Source: Nitrobium sp046350935 (GTDB taxonomy: Bacteria > Nitrospirota > Thermodesulfovibrionia > Thermodesulfovibrionales > Dissulfurispiraceae). From it: a stretch of 64,000 bases of DNA. Of this stretch, positions 17,409 to 26,507 are shown in pieces (the first letter of the stretch is position 1; every line of letters begins with the position of its first letter). The position numbers and the translations under genes were made by a program. The notes under the pieces were generated by a model. The model was not told the DNA's origin. It ran no database searches and saw only the letters and a program-made list of their open reading frames with translations. Location of the stretch: NCBI GenBank assembly GCA_046350935.1, contig JAXLZK010000013.1, positions 1-64,000 of the forward strand, given 5' to 3'.

Positions 17409-18101
17409 TCATTTGCCCTGATTTAAAAGTATGGACAGACTCTCGTCTCCATGATTGAAAAGCAGGTCCACCACTGACAGGTAGGGAACGAAGTCCCCGT
17501 ATAGTTGCCGGTACACCGGATGCCGGTAGTCCTGGTACTCGATCCGGATACCCTGCTCAGCGAAGTAGTCGCTGTCAAGGTAATTCCTGCCGGACGCCCC
17601 CTCGTAGAATGTATCCGCACCGAACATCCTGCAGATATTCACCAGCCTTTCGATCCTGTCTCCGGCTGCATTCAGGGTCGAGGAGCGGACGATCTTCCTG
17701 TTTCCCAGCCCCAGACAGCCCGACAATTGTAATATAAAATGGAGGTCAATATCCACAAGGCACTCCCATTCCCGGGCATAGGCCTCCTCGAAAATTCCGA
17801 TATACCGCGAGAAGAAAGGAGCTTTTGCGTAGTTCATCCTCAGGGCCTGGAGATGCTTTTTCCTCCAGGGGCTCTTGCTGTCGATCCTGACCTCGTGGAT
17901 AAGGGGGCGGTCCGAAAGCTTCACATGGACGGGGACGGTCAGCCACTGGACGCCATTGGCGCCCTTTATCCTGTTCCTGTTCCTCCAGCCTTCCTTATCG
18001 TACTGGACATCGTCGTAGAGGACGAACACCTCGCTCCGGTACATCTGTTCGAAAAATCCGAGCCAGGGGAGATACCCGGGCTGAAGAATACCGATTCTCA
18101 T
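17409..18101 (-). CDS. WbqC family protein
   Basis: A complete 230-residue frame whose ATG abuts the assembly gap: MRIGILQPGYLPWLGFFEQM is the canonical WbqC opening, followed by VFVLYDDVQYDKEGWRNRN, WLTVPVH and RNYLDSDYFAEQGI. The family is found in O-antigen and other glycan loci and its biochemical role is not established, so I assign none. The gap joins it in frame with the upstream radical SAM gene, but that is an artefact of the 100-N spacer: both proteins have complete family-type ends or starts, and WbqC proteins start exactly here. Confidence 0.88.
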   Translation of the reverse strand: MRIGILQPGYLPWLGFFEQMYRSEVFVLYDDVQYDKEGWRNRNRIKGANGVQWLTVPVHVKLSDRPLIHEVRIDSKSPWRKKHLQALRMNYAKAPFFSRYIGIFEEAYAREWECLVDIDLHFILQLSGCLGLGNRKIVRSSTLNAAGDRIERLVNICRMFGADTFYEGASGRNYLDSDYFAEQGIRIEYQDYRHPVYRQLYGDFVPYLSVVDLLFNHGDESLSILLNQGK

Positions 18102-18201
18102 NNNNNNNNNNNNNNNNNNNNNNNNNNNNNNNNNNNNNNNNNNNNNNNNNNNNNNNNNNNNNNNNNNNNNNNNNNNNNNNNNNNNNNNNNNNNNNNNNNN
18201 N
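18102..18201. other. Assembly gap (100 N)
   Basis: There are exactly 100 Ns between the start of the WbqC gene and the 3' end of the radical SAM gene. The flanks share no obvious duplicate, unlike the gap at 4365. The true length and content are unknown; at least the radical SAM stop codon is hidden here. Confidence 0.97.
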
Positions 18202-19214
18202 TCCAGCTTTTCGTAGCGCTGCTGCCGTTTTTCCTCCGCATTTCTCACGATCTTCCAGTAGTTGTGCTTCCACGAGCGGTATTTCCAGTCGGGGCAGTTC
18301 CTGCAGAGCTCGATCTCGCTTCCCCTCTGGGAGAGGTGTCTCCACCGGTAGGACTCGAACCCCTCCCCGTGCCAGATCTCTTTGATGCTCTTCTCGTGGA
18401 TGTTCCCCATGTCGGTGACGGCAGCGATATCGAAGCCGCACACCATCACCTTTCCCCTGGAGTCGATATTCAACCTCTCAAAGAGGAAGGGGCAGGGGAT
18501 CATCTGCTCGGGAGGCAAATAGGGATCGGAATCCGCGGATTTCGAGGGGTCGTTGATACCCCAGGTAAGGTACTTTCTCTTCTGGAAGTTGTCCACGAGA
18601 GGCTCCCAGAATTTCGCCACCGCGTCGATGTCCACTCCTGTCTGATTCACGCCGCTCGCGATGATCTTGGTAGCGCTCTTCATCCGGTTGCGCAGCTCCA
18701 CCATGCGTTTCACGTTGGTCAGCAGGGTGTCCCAGTCGAGGCCCTTGCGCACTCTGTCATAGGTTTCGGGGTCCGCGGCATCGACGCTGAACTCGATCAT
18801 ATCCACCTGCGCTTCGAGGAGCCGCCTGGTGCTCTCCTCGGTGAACCGCGAACCGTTCGTGATCAACCCGATCTTCGCCCCCGCCTTCTTTGCGTATTCC
18901 ACCAGCTCCACCGCCTTCGGGTGGAGCATCGGCTCCCCTCCCCCGGAGATGCGCACCCAGGCCCCGTACTCCCCGCACTGATCAGCGATGAGCTTGAAGG
19001 TATCCTCGTGCATCAGGGGCCTGTCCTTGTAATCGGACCGTATCTCAGAATTGGTGTAGGGGCAGTTGGGGCACTGTGCGTTGCAGACATAGACAAAGGA
19101 GATGACGCACATCATGGGGAATTCCTGCGCCTCGGGCCTGATGCCGTACTGTTCCTGCTTATGCTCTATTTTATGTTCCGTCGTATGCTCCGTCTGTCCC
19201 CTGCTCTCTTTCAT
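18202..19214 (-). CDS. Radical SAM/SPASM protein (3' end in gap)
   Basis: 337 residues are visible. After a hydrophilic leader comes the radical SAM cluster motif CNAQCPNCPYTNS, then VRISGGGEPMLHP (SAM-binding GGE-like), LITNGSRF and IEFSVDAADPETYDRV. The C-terminal SPASM-type region has CPFLFERLNIDSRGKVMVCG and a CRNCPDWKYRSW auxiliary cluster motif. It resembles glycan-locus radical SAM enzymes with unknown substrates. It overlaps the GNAT gene by 44 bp at its 5' end; the start could be later. A related enzyme lies at 21587-22540. Confidence 0.85.
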
Positions 19215-19722
19215 TGTCGCTCCTTTTCTCTCCGGGCCGCCCCGGTGTATGCATTCGTGCCCCGCTTCCGCCGTCCGGCACAGAGAAGGCCTTCCTGAAA
19301 GAGACCCCCTCCCGCGCCTCGCCTTTATACTCCCGCATCTTCTTCCCTTCCCGGGAGAAGCCGCACTTCTCGAAAACCCGCTGCGCCGCGGTGTTCTCCT
19401 TCAGGGTCCATGCCCGGACAGCGGGAACCCCCCTCTCCCGGGCCGCCTCCTCGATGATAGCGAGGAGCCGGGCCCCGATCCCGCGGTTCCTTTCCCGGAC
19501 AAAAAAGGCGATTTCCCCCTCCCTGTGCAGGTAGAGAATCGCAACACCCTGCAGGATGCCGTCCTCCTCCAGCCCCCTCACCTCTATATCGTCCCTCCAT
19601 AGCCATTTCTCCGTCTCTTCGCGGCTCACCGGGGAGGTGAGGAGCAGGTCGGCATAGCTGTCGCGCAGGCGGATGTACTGCTCCACAAAGGCGCGCTCTC
19701 TCCTGAGGTTAACGACCCGCAT
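19171..19722 (-). CDS. GNAT family N-acetyltransferase
   Basis: A 183-residue protein with a GNAT fold: GVAILYLHREGEIAFFV leads into the acetyl-CoA loop RERNRGIGARLLAIIEEA, followed by ENTAAQRVFEKCGF. The last 40 residues are disordered and overlap the next gene. It overlaps asnB by 14 bp, implying translational coupling. It probably acetylates an amino-sugar or another metabolite made by the cluster; the substrate is unknown. Its partner could be the product of the DegT aminotransferase at 39518-40645, but that is inference from shared locus only. Confidence 0.8.
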   Translation of the reverse strand: MRVVNLRRERAFVEQYIRLRDSYADLLLTSPVSREETEKWLWRDDIEVRGLEEDGILQGVAILYLHREGEIAFFVRERNRGIGARLLAIIEEAARERGVPAVRAWTLKENTAAQRVFEKCGFSREGKKMREYKGEAREGVSFRKAFSVPDGGSGARMHTPGRPGEKRSDNEREQGTDGAYDGT

Positions 19723-21583
19723 CTCCGAAATACGCTTCCCACCAGACCTGGAACATCATCAGGTTCCAGACCTTGCCTGCATAAGCCCTGTTTCCCGCGT
19801 AATAGCTCTGCACGACTTCCTGCACGGCTGCCGGATTCAGCAGCCCGTGCTTCCTCAGTCTCCCCTCCGCAAGCGTCTCCGTGCTGTAATCCCTGAGTTT
19901 CCCCATCATCCAATCAAAAATCGGCAGGACAAAACCCTCCTTGGGCCTCTTCGTGATCCCCTCGGGGAGCAGGGGCTCCACGGTCCTCTTCAGAATGTCC
20001 TTCACGTTCCCGTTCCGGATCTTCAGGCTGCCGGGGATGGTAGACGCGAACTCCACCAGCCGGTAATCGAGGAAGGGGGAGCGTATCTCCACAGAGTGGG
20101 CCATCGAGAGGAAATCGACAAAGGCGAGGACCTGGTCGGGGAACTGGGTGTTCCACTCCATTTCGAGAATCCTGTTCAGGGGGTTCCGCGCGGTCAGCTC
20201 GTCGAATTTCCCCCTGATCAGCGCGCAGGTGTCCGCCCCCCGCGCCGCGTCAAGGAAGCGGTTGGACAGCAGGCTCTTCTTCTCCCCGTCGCTGAAGAGA
20301 TGCAGGCAGCAGCGCCATAATGCCTCTTCCCCACCGGATTTTTCGTACAGATCCTCAAGGAGCTTCAGATCGCACGGGGCGAAAAGTGATCTCTCCTCTT
20401 CGGTCAGTGCTCCGGACCGCACCTTGTCGAGCAGCCGCCCGTAATGCCAAAGGGGTTGGGCAACCCGATGGGAGAGATAACTCCCGAAGAGCTCGTCGGC
20501 GCCGTCCCCGGAAAGCGCCACTTTCACATGCTGTTTGATCAGCTTCGAGAGGAAGAAGGTGGAGATGGTCCCCGAGAAAGGCTGATCGAAGGCCCCGATC
20601 ACCGCCCCGATGTCCTCCACCAGTTCCCGGTACGACATGATGTATTCGTGGTGCTCCGTTCCGTAGGCCGCCGAGACCGTGCGGGCATAGTAGAGGTCCG
20701 CCTCCTTGTTGCTGAGCTCGTCCTCGTAGCCGAGCGAAAAGGTCTTCACCGGCCTGTCGGTGAAGCGGGTCATCAGGGCCACGATGGAGCTGGAATCCAC
20801 TCCTCCGCTCAGGTAGGCGCCGAAGGGCACGTCGCTGATCATCCGCAGCCGGGTGGCATCCTCAAGCAGGGAGAGTATCCTGTCACGCGCTTCGGCCTCG
20901 TCGAGCTCCTCGTCCTCCCGGAACCCGATTTTCCACCATCTCCTCTTTTCCATTCCGCCTTTGGAGAAGACCAGCATTTCCCCGGGGAGCAGACAATAGA
21001 TCCCCGCGAAAGCGGTAAGGGGAGCGGGAATGTTCTTGAAGGAGAAGTAGTGGTACAGGCCTTCCGGGCACACCGCACGGACATAGGCGGGATGGGCGAG
21101 GATCGCCTTGATTTCGGAGCCGAAGAGGAGTGCGCCGTTCACCGGTGCGTAAAAGAGAGGCTTCACCCCCATCCGGTCCCTGATCAGCAGGAGCCGCCCA
21201 CGCCTTTTGTCCCACAGGGCAATGGCGAACATGCCGTTGAGCCGGTGCATGAAGTCGTCGCCGTACTCCTCATAGAGATGGACGATGGCTTCGGTGTCGG
21301 AGTGGTCGGTATAGAAGCGGTGTCCCTTCTCCTCCAGCTCCCTTCTCAATTCCCGGAAGTTGTAGATCTCGCCGTTGAAGACAGTCCAGACGCTCCTGTC
21401 CTCGTTATGGATCGGCTGGCGTCCGGTGGCGAGATCGATGATGCTCAGCCGCCGCATGCCGAGGTTGATCTCCCCGTCTGAATAGAAACCGTCCTCGTCG
21501 GGTCCCCGGTGGAGGAGGGTCGCGGTCATCCTCGCGAGGGTGGCCTCGTCAGACCTGCCGGTGAAACCGCAAATACCGCACAT
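19709..21583 (-). CDS. asnB: Asparagine synthase (glutamine-hydrolysing) family protein
   Basis: A full-length 624-residue class II amidotransferase. Cys2 of MCGICGFTG is the N-terminal nucleophile; LHRGPDEDG and FNGEIYNF complete the glutaminase site. The synthetase domain has the PP-loop YLSGGVDSSSIVALM and LSGDGADELFGSY. In glycan loci such proteins (for example WbpS types) often amidate uronic acids instead of making free asparagine. UDP-glucuronate enzymes at 59.6-62.8 kb make that plausible here. It lies 3 bp downstream of a radical SAM gene. Confidence 0.88.
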   Translation of the reverse strand: MCGICGFTGRSDEATLARMTATLLHRGPDEDGFYSDGEINLGMRRLSIIDLATGRQPIHNEDRSVWTVFNGEIYNFRELRRELEEKGHRFYTDHSDTEAIVHLYEEYGDDFMHRLNGMFAIALWDKRRGRLLLIRDRMGVKPLFYAPVNGALLFGSEIKAILAHPAYVRAVCPEGLYHYFSFKNIPAPLTAFAGIYCLLPGEMLVFSKGGMEKRRWWKIGFREDEELDEAEARDRILSLLEDATRLRMISDVPFGAYLSGGVDSSSIVALMTRFTDRPVKTFSLGYEDELSNKEADLYYARTVSAAYGTEHHEYIMSYRELVEDIGAVIGAFDQPFSGTISTFFLSKLIKQHVKVALSGDGADELFGSYLSHRVAQPLWHYGRLLDKVRSGALTEEERSLFAPCDLKLLEDLYEKSGGEEALWRCCLHLFSDGEKKSLLSNRFLDAARGADTCALIRGKFDELTARNPLNRILEMEWNTQFPDQVLAFVDFLSMAHSVEIRSPFLDYRLVEFASTIPGSLKIRNGNVKDILKRTVEPLLPEGITKRPKEGFVLPIFDWMMGKLRDYSTETLAEGRLRKHGLLNPAAVQEVVQSYYAGNRAYAGKVWNLMMFQVWWEAYFGDAGR

Positions 21584-21586
21584 ACT

Positions 21587-22540
21587 TTATGAATTGACGG
21601 AGTGGTAATCGGCCCGTGCGGACTGCCAGTCCCTGCAGTCCCTGCAGTTCTCCGGGAGCTCTCCGAACCTCTTCTCGTTATGCAGGCGTCTCAATTCCTT
21701 CAGACTGCCGTTCCAGACCTCTTTCAGCGACTGCTTCATAATATCCCCTGCGACGAATCGCGCATCCAGGTCCACTGCACAGGTCACCACCTTCCCGGTG
21801 TCGGTGATGGACATGGTCCGCATGGCCCAGTAGCACGGCCACCTCTCCTCGTTGCCCAGGACGAGGTTGGGCGCATCGATCATCCCCGCCCAGCTCACCT
21901 TGGGCCGTATCTTCACCTTCGCTCCATGGCTGTTCCAGAACCGGATAAAGTCTTCCTTTTCCGCCCGGTTGCTATCCATCTCCACAAACTGCACGAAGAT
22001 CTCGGGGTTCGCCGCCTTCATCGCCTGCTTCAGCTCCATCAGGTGGAGGATATGGTCCACCGTCCTCCGGTAATGTCCTCCCACCCTCACCTTCGCGTAG
22101 GTCTCCGGGGTAAAGGCGTCCAGTCCGATATAAATGGCATCGAGCCCGGCATTGATCAGGCCCCGGGCCGCGTGGTCGTCGAGCAGGTTTGCATTGGAAT
22201 TGAGCACCACATCGGTAAGCCCCTTCCCCTTGGCATAGGCGATCATGTCGAAAATGGAGGGAGTCCTCCTCTTCAGGATCAGGGCCTCCCCGAAGAAGAC
22301 CATCCAGACCCGTGCATTCTTATCCTCGGCCGCAACCTCATCGATGATCTTGGTAAAAAGGCTCCAGGGCATGATCCCCTTGGGGCGTGTCATTTTCTTG
22401 TGCACGCACATGGAGCAGAGGAGATTGCAATAGCTCACGCTGTCGATGAGAACGACTTTCGGGAATACGCCGGCGTCGTCGAGCCGTCCCTGTTGCTGCT
22501 GTGAGGTAAAGGTGCTGCTGTTTGCCACGTTGTCTGCCAC
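21587..22540 (-). CDS. Radical SAM/SPASM protein
   Basis: A 317-residue enzyme with DSVSYCNLLCSMCVHKKM (CxxxCxxC cluster), WMVFFGEALILKRR, VVLNSNANLL and IYIGLDAFTPETYAKV. The SPASM-like end has CYWAMRTMSITDTGKVVTCAV and CRDCRDW. It is first in a tight run (radical SAM, asnB, GNAT, second radical SAM, gap, WbqC) with spacings of 3 bp or overlaps, so the genes probably act together on one sugar or peptide. The specific reaction is unknown. Confidence 0.85.
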   Translation of the reverse strand: MADNVANSSTFTSQQQQGRLDDAGVFPKVVLIDSVSYCNLLCSMCVHKKMTRPKGIMPWSLFTKIIDEVAAEDKNARVWMVFFGEALILKRRTPSIFDMIAYAKGKGLTDVVLNSNANLLDDHAARGLINAGLDAIYIGLDAFTPETYAKVRVGGHYRRTVDHILHLMELKQAMKAANPEIFVQFVEMDSNRAEKEDFIRFWNSHGAKVKIRPKVSWAGMIDAPNLVLGNEERWPCYWAMRTMSITDTGKVVTCAVDLDARFVAGDIMKQSLKEVWNGSLKELRRLHNEKRFGELPENCRDCRDWQSARADYHSVNS

Positions 22541-22611
22541 CGATCTGCTCCTTCTATCGAATAATGCTGATAAGTTTTCAATTGTTAATGCGGGCTTCGG
22601 CTTCCTGCTGC

Positions 22612-22763
22612 GTACTAACCCCTCCCACTCTCCCCTTACTCTAAGGGGAGGAGCAGATTCCCCGGACTCTCCCTCTTGGAGTAGAGTCCTTAAAGCCCCC
22701 TCTTGCCCCAGGGGAGAACTGAATTCCCCCTCTTAACCTAAGAGGGGGTGAGGGGGAGTTAAA
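22612..22763. repeat. CCCCTC-type inverted repeats in the space upstream of the radical SAM gene
   Basis: The 297-bp space between 22540 and 22838 holds two imperfect palindromes, one around CTAAGGGGAGGAG and one around CCCCCTCTTAACCTAAGAGG, followed by TGAGGGGGAGTTA. These look like dispersed C-rich intergenic repeats. I see no coding feature. The radical SAM promoter presumably lies between 22545 and 22620. Confidence 0.5.
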
Positions 22764-22837
22764 TGATCTTTATCACGTTTTCGTTAAACTCTCTATCACG
22801 TTTTTTAGAGATATTCATGCATTATACCATAACCGGA

Positions 22838-23836
22838 TTAGCCGGATTTCTGTCCGGATTTCTGCGTGGAAAGGCCTATTTTTCTCATGTCCCGGAACGA
22901 TATCCCGAGGGTGGGAAGGAAGAGCAGGCCCAGCACAATCTGGAGGCCGATTCCCACCAGGTAATACACCAGGGAAAAAGCCAGGGCGCTGTCCTTCGGC
23001 ACCCCGAAGAGGGAAAGGGCGACGATGCAGCCGAACTGGAAGTTGCCGACAAGCCCGGGCGCTGTGGGGAGGCTTATCCCCGCGATGGTCACGATAAGGA
23101 CAACAAAGGCGCTCGTGAGAGGAAGCGAGAGGTGGAGCGAGAAGAAGAGGAGATAGATGATGACCCCCGACAGGCCCCAGATGAGGAGGGAGAGGAGGAG
23201 GATGTACCCCATCCGCCATGGCTTCCCGATGACGGCAAAGCCGTCCGCAAAGGAGCCGACCATATGCTCCGCCTTCTCCCTGAGAGAGGAGGGAAGTCTC
23301 CGGAGAAGGGGGCCGAGGAGCTTCAGGGGGAGCCCCTTGTTGAAGTAGAGAAGAAAGACAAACAGCAGGATGAGGAGAAAGACGGTCAGGAGGCCATACC
23401 CCGTCTTCGTCAGCCAGGCCGGAAGGGGCGCCTTCACCATCACCAGAAAGAGGAGAAGGAGAAGAGAGAGCGAATCGATCACCCTCTCGATGAAAATGGT
23501 TGCGAGCGCGGGGCTGAACAGGATGCCGCTCTTCCTGCTCACCAGGTAGGGCCGTGCCAGCTCCCCCAGCCGCATGGGGAACAGGGCGATCGCCATGAAC
23601 CCCACACAGGTGATGGGAAAGAGCTTCCTCTGCGGCAGATGTTCCGCAGTGGGAAGAATGATCCCCCAACGGAGGGAGCGGAGCCAGAAGATGAGCAGGA
23701 GCAGGAGCACCGCGGGCGCCACGTAGGCGTACTGCACGCTCCGGAGCCCTTCCAGGGCCTTTCCGAAATCTACTCCCCGGAGGGAGAAATAGACAAAAAC
23801 GATGCTGACGAGCAGGCCGACGAAAATTTTCTTCAC
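22838..23836 (-). CDS. UPF0104 / LPG synthase transmembrane-domain family protein (paralogue)
   Basis: A 332-residue polytopic membrane protein. Its hydrophobic segments include IFVGLLVSIVFVYFSL, LLLLLFLVMVKAPLPAW and LLSLLIWGLSGVIIYLLFF. The family motif appears as ALFPMRLGELARPYLVS followed later by SLPTAPGLVGNFQFG. It overlaps the HddC gene by 4 bp, tying it to the GDP-heptose operon as its last gene. It is flippase-like by family only; no transported lipid can be named. Confidence 0.82.
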   Translation of the reverse strand: MKKIFVGLLVSIVFVYFSLRGVDFGKALEGLRSVQYAYVAPAVLLLLLIFWLRSLRWGIILPTAEHLPQRKLFPITCVGFMAIALFPMRLGELARPYLVSRKSGILFSPALATIFIERVIDSLSLLLLLFLVMVKAPLPAWLTKTGYGLLTVFLLILLFVFLLYFNKGLPLKLLGPLLRRLPSSLREKAEHMVGSFADGFAVIGKPWRMGYILLLSLLIWGLSGVIIYLLFFSLHLSLPLTSAFVVLIVTIAGISLPTAPGLVGNFQFGCIVALSLFGVPKDSALAFSLVYYLVGIGLQIVLGLLFLPTLGISFRDMRKIGLSTQKSGQKSG

Positions 23837-24570
23837 GGCGTTTTCCCCTCTCCCTGCAGCCGCAAGGCCGCTGCCAGCTCGCGGGGATCCTCATTGAGCC
23901 CCCGGTAGTCATGGGGGATTCCTATGTCCCTGAAAAAGCCCTTCGTCTCCATTCCATAGAGCCCCCTGCCGACCAGGAGGGGAAGCACCTCCGTCTCCAG
24001 CGACACCTTCCCTTCGGGGATCGATGCGAGGATATCCCGGCCAAAGACATAGACTCCCCCGTTGATGCGCCCCGGAGAGCCCGCACTCTTTTCCGCAAAG
24101 GCGATGACCTGCCCTGCGCTGTCGGTTTCGACTCTGCCGTAGCGGCTCGTGTCCTCCAGGAAGACCAGCCCCATGGTGGCCCGTGCGTTCTTCCCGGCAT
24201 GGAAAGCGGCCAGGGCGCGGAGGTCTATTGAGAGAAAGGAATCCCCGTTCAGCACCAAGACCGGTCCAGCATCCGGCGCATCCGGCAGGACAGACGCTTT
24301 CCGCAGGGCGCCCCCTGTTCCCAGCGGAAACTCTTCCTCGGAATAGGAGATGCGCACTCCCCACCTTTCTCCTGTGCCGAAATACGCTTTGACCGTCTCC
24401 CGCTTGTACCCGGTGGAAAGGATGATCTCTCTGATGCCTCCCTGCTTCAATTGCAGGATGAGGTATTCGAGGAAGGGTTTTCCCGCAACGGGGGCCATGG
24501 GCTTGGGGACATCGCTGACCACTTCCCGCAGGCGCGTTCCCTCCCCTCCGGCCAGGATGATCGCGATCAT
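23833..24570 (-). CDS. hddC: D-glycero-alpha-D-manno-heptose 1-phosphate guanylyltransferase-type nucleotidyltransferase
   Basis: A 245-residue sugar nucleotidyltransferase: IAIILAGGEGTRLREV is the nucleotide loop, VPKPMAPVAGKPFLEYL the lysine-containing signature, LVLNGDSFLSIDL the metal site. Its company with GmhA, GmhB and HddA identifies it as the last step to GDP-heptose; sequence alone would also permit other sugar-1-phosphates. The ATG at 24570 overlaps the upstream GT2 stop (TGATG). The longer frame reaching 24762 is rejected because its extra residues lie wholly inside the upstream gene. Confidence 0.82.
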   Translation of the reverse strand: MIAIILAGGEGTRLREVVSDVPKPMAPVAGKPFLEYLILQLKQGGIREIILSTGYKRETVKAYFGTGERWGVRISYSEEEFPLGTGGALRKASVLPDAPDAGPVLVLNGDSFLSIDLRALAAFHAGKNARATMGLVFLEDTSRYGRVETDSAGQVIAFAEKSAGSPGRINGGVYVFGRDILASIPEGKVSLETEVLPLLVGRGLYGMETKGFFRDIGIPHDYRGLNEDPRELAAALRLQGEGKTP

Positions 24571-25247
24571 CAATACTTCTTCGAGGGGAAGAGTTCGCCG
24601 AATACGGTGGACAGCTCGATAATGCCGTTCTTGATGATGCTCCGGTAGGATTTTCCCCCGATCCTCTTCGGCTCGTCTCCCGGTATTTCGGTGGTCTTCA
24701 GGCCCTTTCTGGCGCACCGGATGCACATCTGGGTATCGATGGAGAGCTTGATGTCTTCCCACAGGCCGAGCCGCATGAAGATATCTTTCCTGAAGGCGCG
24801 GTAAAATCCGAGCACGTCGGTGTAGTTGCTGCCGTAAAGCACGTTGACCATTGTGGTGAAGAGCCAGTTTCCAAAGCCACTGACCGCGGTGTCATCCTCG
24901 CTCTTCGCTCCGTCCAGGTAGCGGGAAACGATCACCATATCGTACCCTTCCTTCATCTTCGCCGTCAGTTCGGGGATCTTCTCGGGGATCATGTTGCCGT
25001 CCGGGGTGAAGGTGATGACCACCTCCCCTGTCGACGCCTCAAGCCCCTCGATATAGCCGCCGATAATCCCTCTGCTCTTCTGCCGGAGGACAGGGAAGCC
25101 GAGGCTCTCCGCGAATTCAATAGTCCCATCGGTGGACCCCCCATCGACAATGATGACCTCGTCCACCCATTCCTTCTTTATCCGGGGGAGGATCACCCGC
25201 ATGGACTCTATTTCGTTCAAGCTCAGCATGATCAGCGAAAATGTCAT
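24570..25247 (-). CDS. DPM1-like GT2 glycosyltransferase
   Basis: A 225-residue GT-A enzyme: FSLIMLSLNEIESM, VIIVDGGSTDGTIEFA, and TFTPDGNMIPEKI at the metal-binding position, with YGSNYTDVLGFYRAFRK downstream. The ATG at 25247 is preceded by AGGAGA at 5 nt, favouring it over the ORF start at 25292. There is no transmembrane segment. It lies between the heptose kinase and guanylyltransferase genes, suggesting it transfers a sugar to polyprenyl phosphate; the donor is not known. Confidence 0.8.
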   Translation of the reverse strand: MTFSLIMLSLNEIESMRVILPRIKKEWVDEVIIVDGGSTDGTIEFAESLGFPVLRQKSRGIIGGYIEGLEASTGEVVITFTPDGNMIPEKIPELTAKMKEGYDMVIVSRYLDGAKSEDDTAVSGFGNWLFTTMVNVLYGSNYTDVLGFYRAFRKDIFMRLGLWEDIKLSIDTQMCIRCARKGLKTTEIPGDEPKRIGGKSYRSIIKNGIIELSTVFGELFPSKKY

Positions 25248-25351
25248 GGTATCTCCTGTCTGGCTCCTGTTGTTATTCTCTCTTTCCAGCAAGCGGCAAA
25301 GAGAGTTTACTTACAACGCTGCTCTCCGATCACGCAGTGCTGTGTTCCGTC

Positions 25352-25417
25352 ATCCCGGCTCGTCCGGGATCCTTCCGGGAAAAGATTCCCGGCGCGCTCC
25401 GCTTGCGGGAATGACAG
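25352..25417. repeat. Palindromic GTCATCCCGGC...GCGGGAATGAC repeat
   Basis: A dispersed repeat between the GT2 and kinase genes, starting GTCATCCCGGCTCGTCCGGG and ending CGCTTGCGGGAATGAC. Related copies lie at 32649-32862, 41036-41098, 44294-44409 and 44553-44621. The design recalls ATTCCC/GGGAAT repeats (dRS3-like) of other genomes. Confidence 0.7.
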
Positions 25418-25481
25418 CTACCAAAGCCCTATATCACTGCGTATATCGTTTGCTTTAGTTTCCCGCTTTTCCGGAAATCCG

Positions 25482-26480
25482 CTAAAAAAAGTCCTGCGTG
25501 GAATAGAGCACCACCTGGGTCCCCAGGTTATCGAAGAGAAAGGGGACATACAAAAGGTCCTTCAGCTTCTCCCTTATCTGCGGGTGCCTCTCCGGAGGGG
25601 CAAAGAGGAGCATGAAGCCCCCGCCCCCCGCTCCCAGCAGCTTACCGCCGATGGCCCCGGCGCTCAGGGCCGCCTCATACATCGCATCGATCTTGCTGGT
25701 GGAGATCAGCTCGGTGAGGCCTCTCTTCAGCTTCCAGGACTCATGGAGGAGAGCTCCGAAGTCCTGGATCGTGCTCATCGTACCGTTGAGGATCTCGATG
25801 GCTCCGTCCACCATCTCCATCATGGCCTTCAGCTCGGCCTTCTTGTCCTTTGTCTTCCGTATCTGCTCAGCCGCGATATCGGAAGCGTTCCGCGAAAACC
25901 CGGTGAAGAAGAGCATCAGGTGGTTCTGGAAAAAATCGATCTTCTCTTTCGTGATGGTGACGGGGTATACGTAGAATTCCTTGTCCCCGCCGAACTCGAT
26001 CCTGTTGAGCCCCCCGAAAGCGGCGGCCACCTGGTCCTGGGAGCCCACGTTCTCTTGTATCACATTCTGCTCGATATGGATCGCCTCCCTGCTCAACTGC
26101 CTCTTGGTGACGATGCTCCCCTTCAATGCGTACAGGGCGTGCAGGAAGCAGACGGTGAAGGCGGAGCTGGAGCCCACTCCCGACCGCGCGGGGATATCGC
26201 TGGTATGCACCATCTCGATGCCCTTGTCGATAGTGAGGAACTTCAGGCATTCGCGCACAACGGGGTGCTTTATCTCGTCCGCCGTCTGGGTCTCTTCGCG
26301 CAGGGTATAGCGGATGCGGTACTTGTAATCGAAGAAGGGGGGGAGATAGCGGCAGCTGATGTAGCAGTATTTGTTGATGGAGGTGCTCAGCACGGCCCCG
26401 CCATGCTCCCGGTACCAGACCGGATAATCCGTCCCCCCTCCGAAAAACGAAATACGGAACGGCGTCCTCGCTACGATCAT
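25482..26480 (-). CDS. hddA: D-glycero-alpha-D-manno-heptose 7-phosphate kinase (GHMP kinase)
   Basis: A 332-residue GHMP-family kinase. The start MIVARTPFRISFFGGGTDYP is characteristic of HddA-type enzymes; the ATP loop is PARSGVGSSSAFTV and motif 3 is GGKLLGAGGGGFMLLF. The family phosphorylates heptose-7-phosphate at O-1 with alpha stereochemistry, which leads to GDP-heptose and not the ADP-heptose of core LPS. GmhA, GmhB and HddC are all in the same block, so the four-step route is complete. It stands 28 bp from the transketolase pair upstream and is followed by a 188-bp space with a palindromic repeat. Confidence 0.88.
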   Translation of the reverse strand: MIVARTPFRISFFGGGTDYPVWYREHGGAVLSTSINKYCYISCRYLPPFFDYKYRIRYTLREETQTADEIKHPVVRECLKFLTIDKGIEMVHTSDIPARSGVGSSSAFTVCFLHALYALKGSIVTKRQLSREAIHIEQNVIQENVGSQDQVAAAFGGLNRIEFGGDKEFYVYPVTITKEKIDFFQNHLMLFFTGFSRNASDIAAEQIRKTKDKKAELKAMMEMVDGAIEILNGTMSTIQDFGALLHESWKLKRGLTELISTSKIDAMYEAALSAGAIGGKLLGAGGGGFMLLFAPPERHPQIREKLKDLLYVPFLFDNLGTQVVLYSTQDFF

Positions 26481-26507
26481 GCTCCCCCCTTTCTCGCTTT
26501 ACGCACG

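Noticed and set aside
17409..19214. A single 601-residue radical SAM-WbqC fusion protein
   Set aside because: The two parts are joined only through 100 Ns of arbitrary length; the WbqC part starts with its canonical Met at the gap edge.
23833..24762. Longer 309-residue form of the HddC-like protein
   Set aside because: The extra N-terminus overlaps the upstream GT2 gene in another frame; the family start is the ATG at 24570 with a TGATG overlap.
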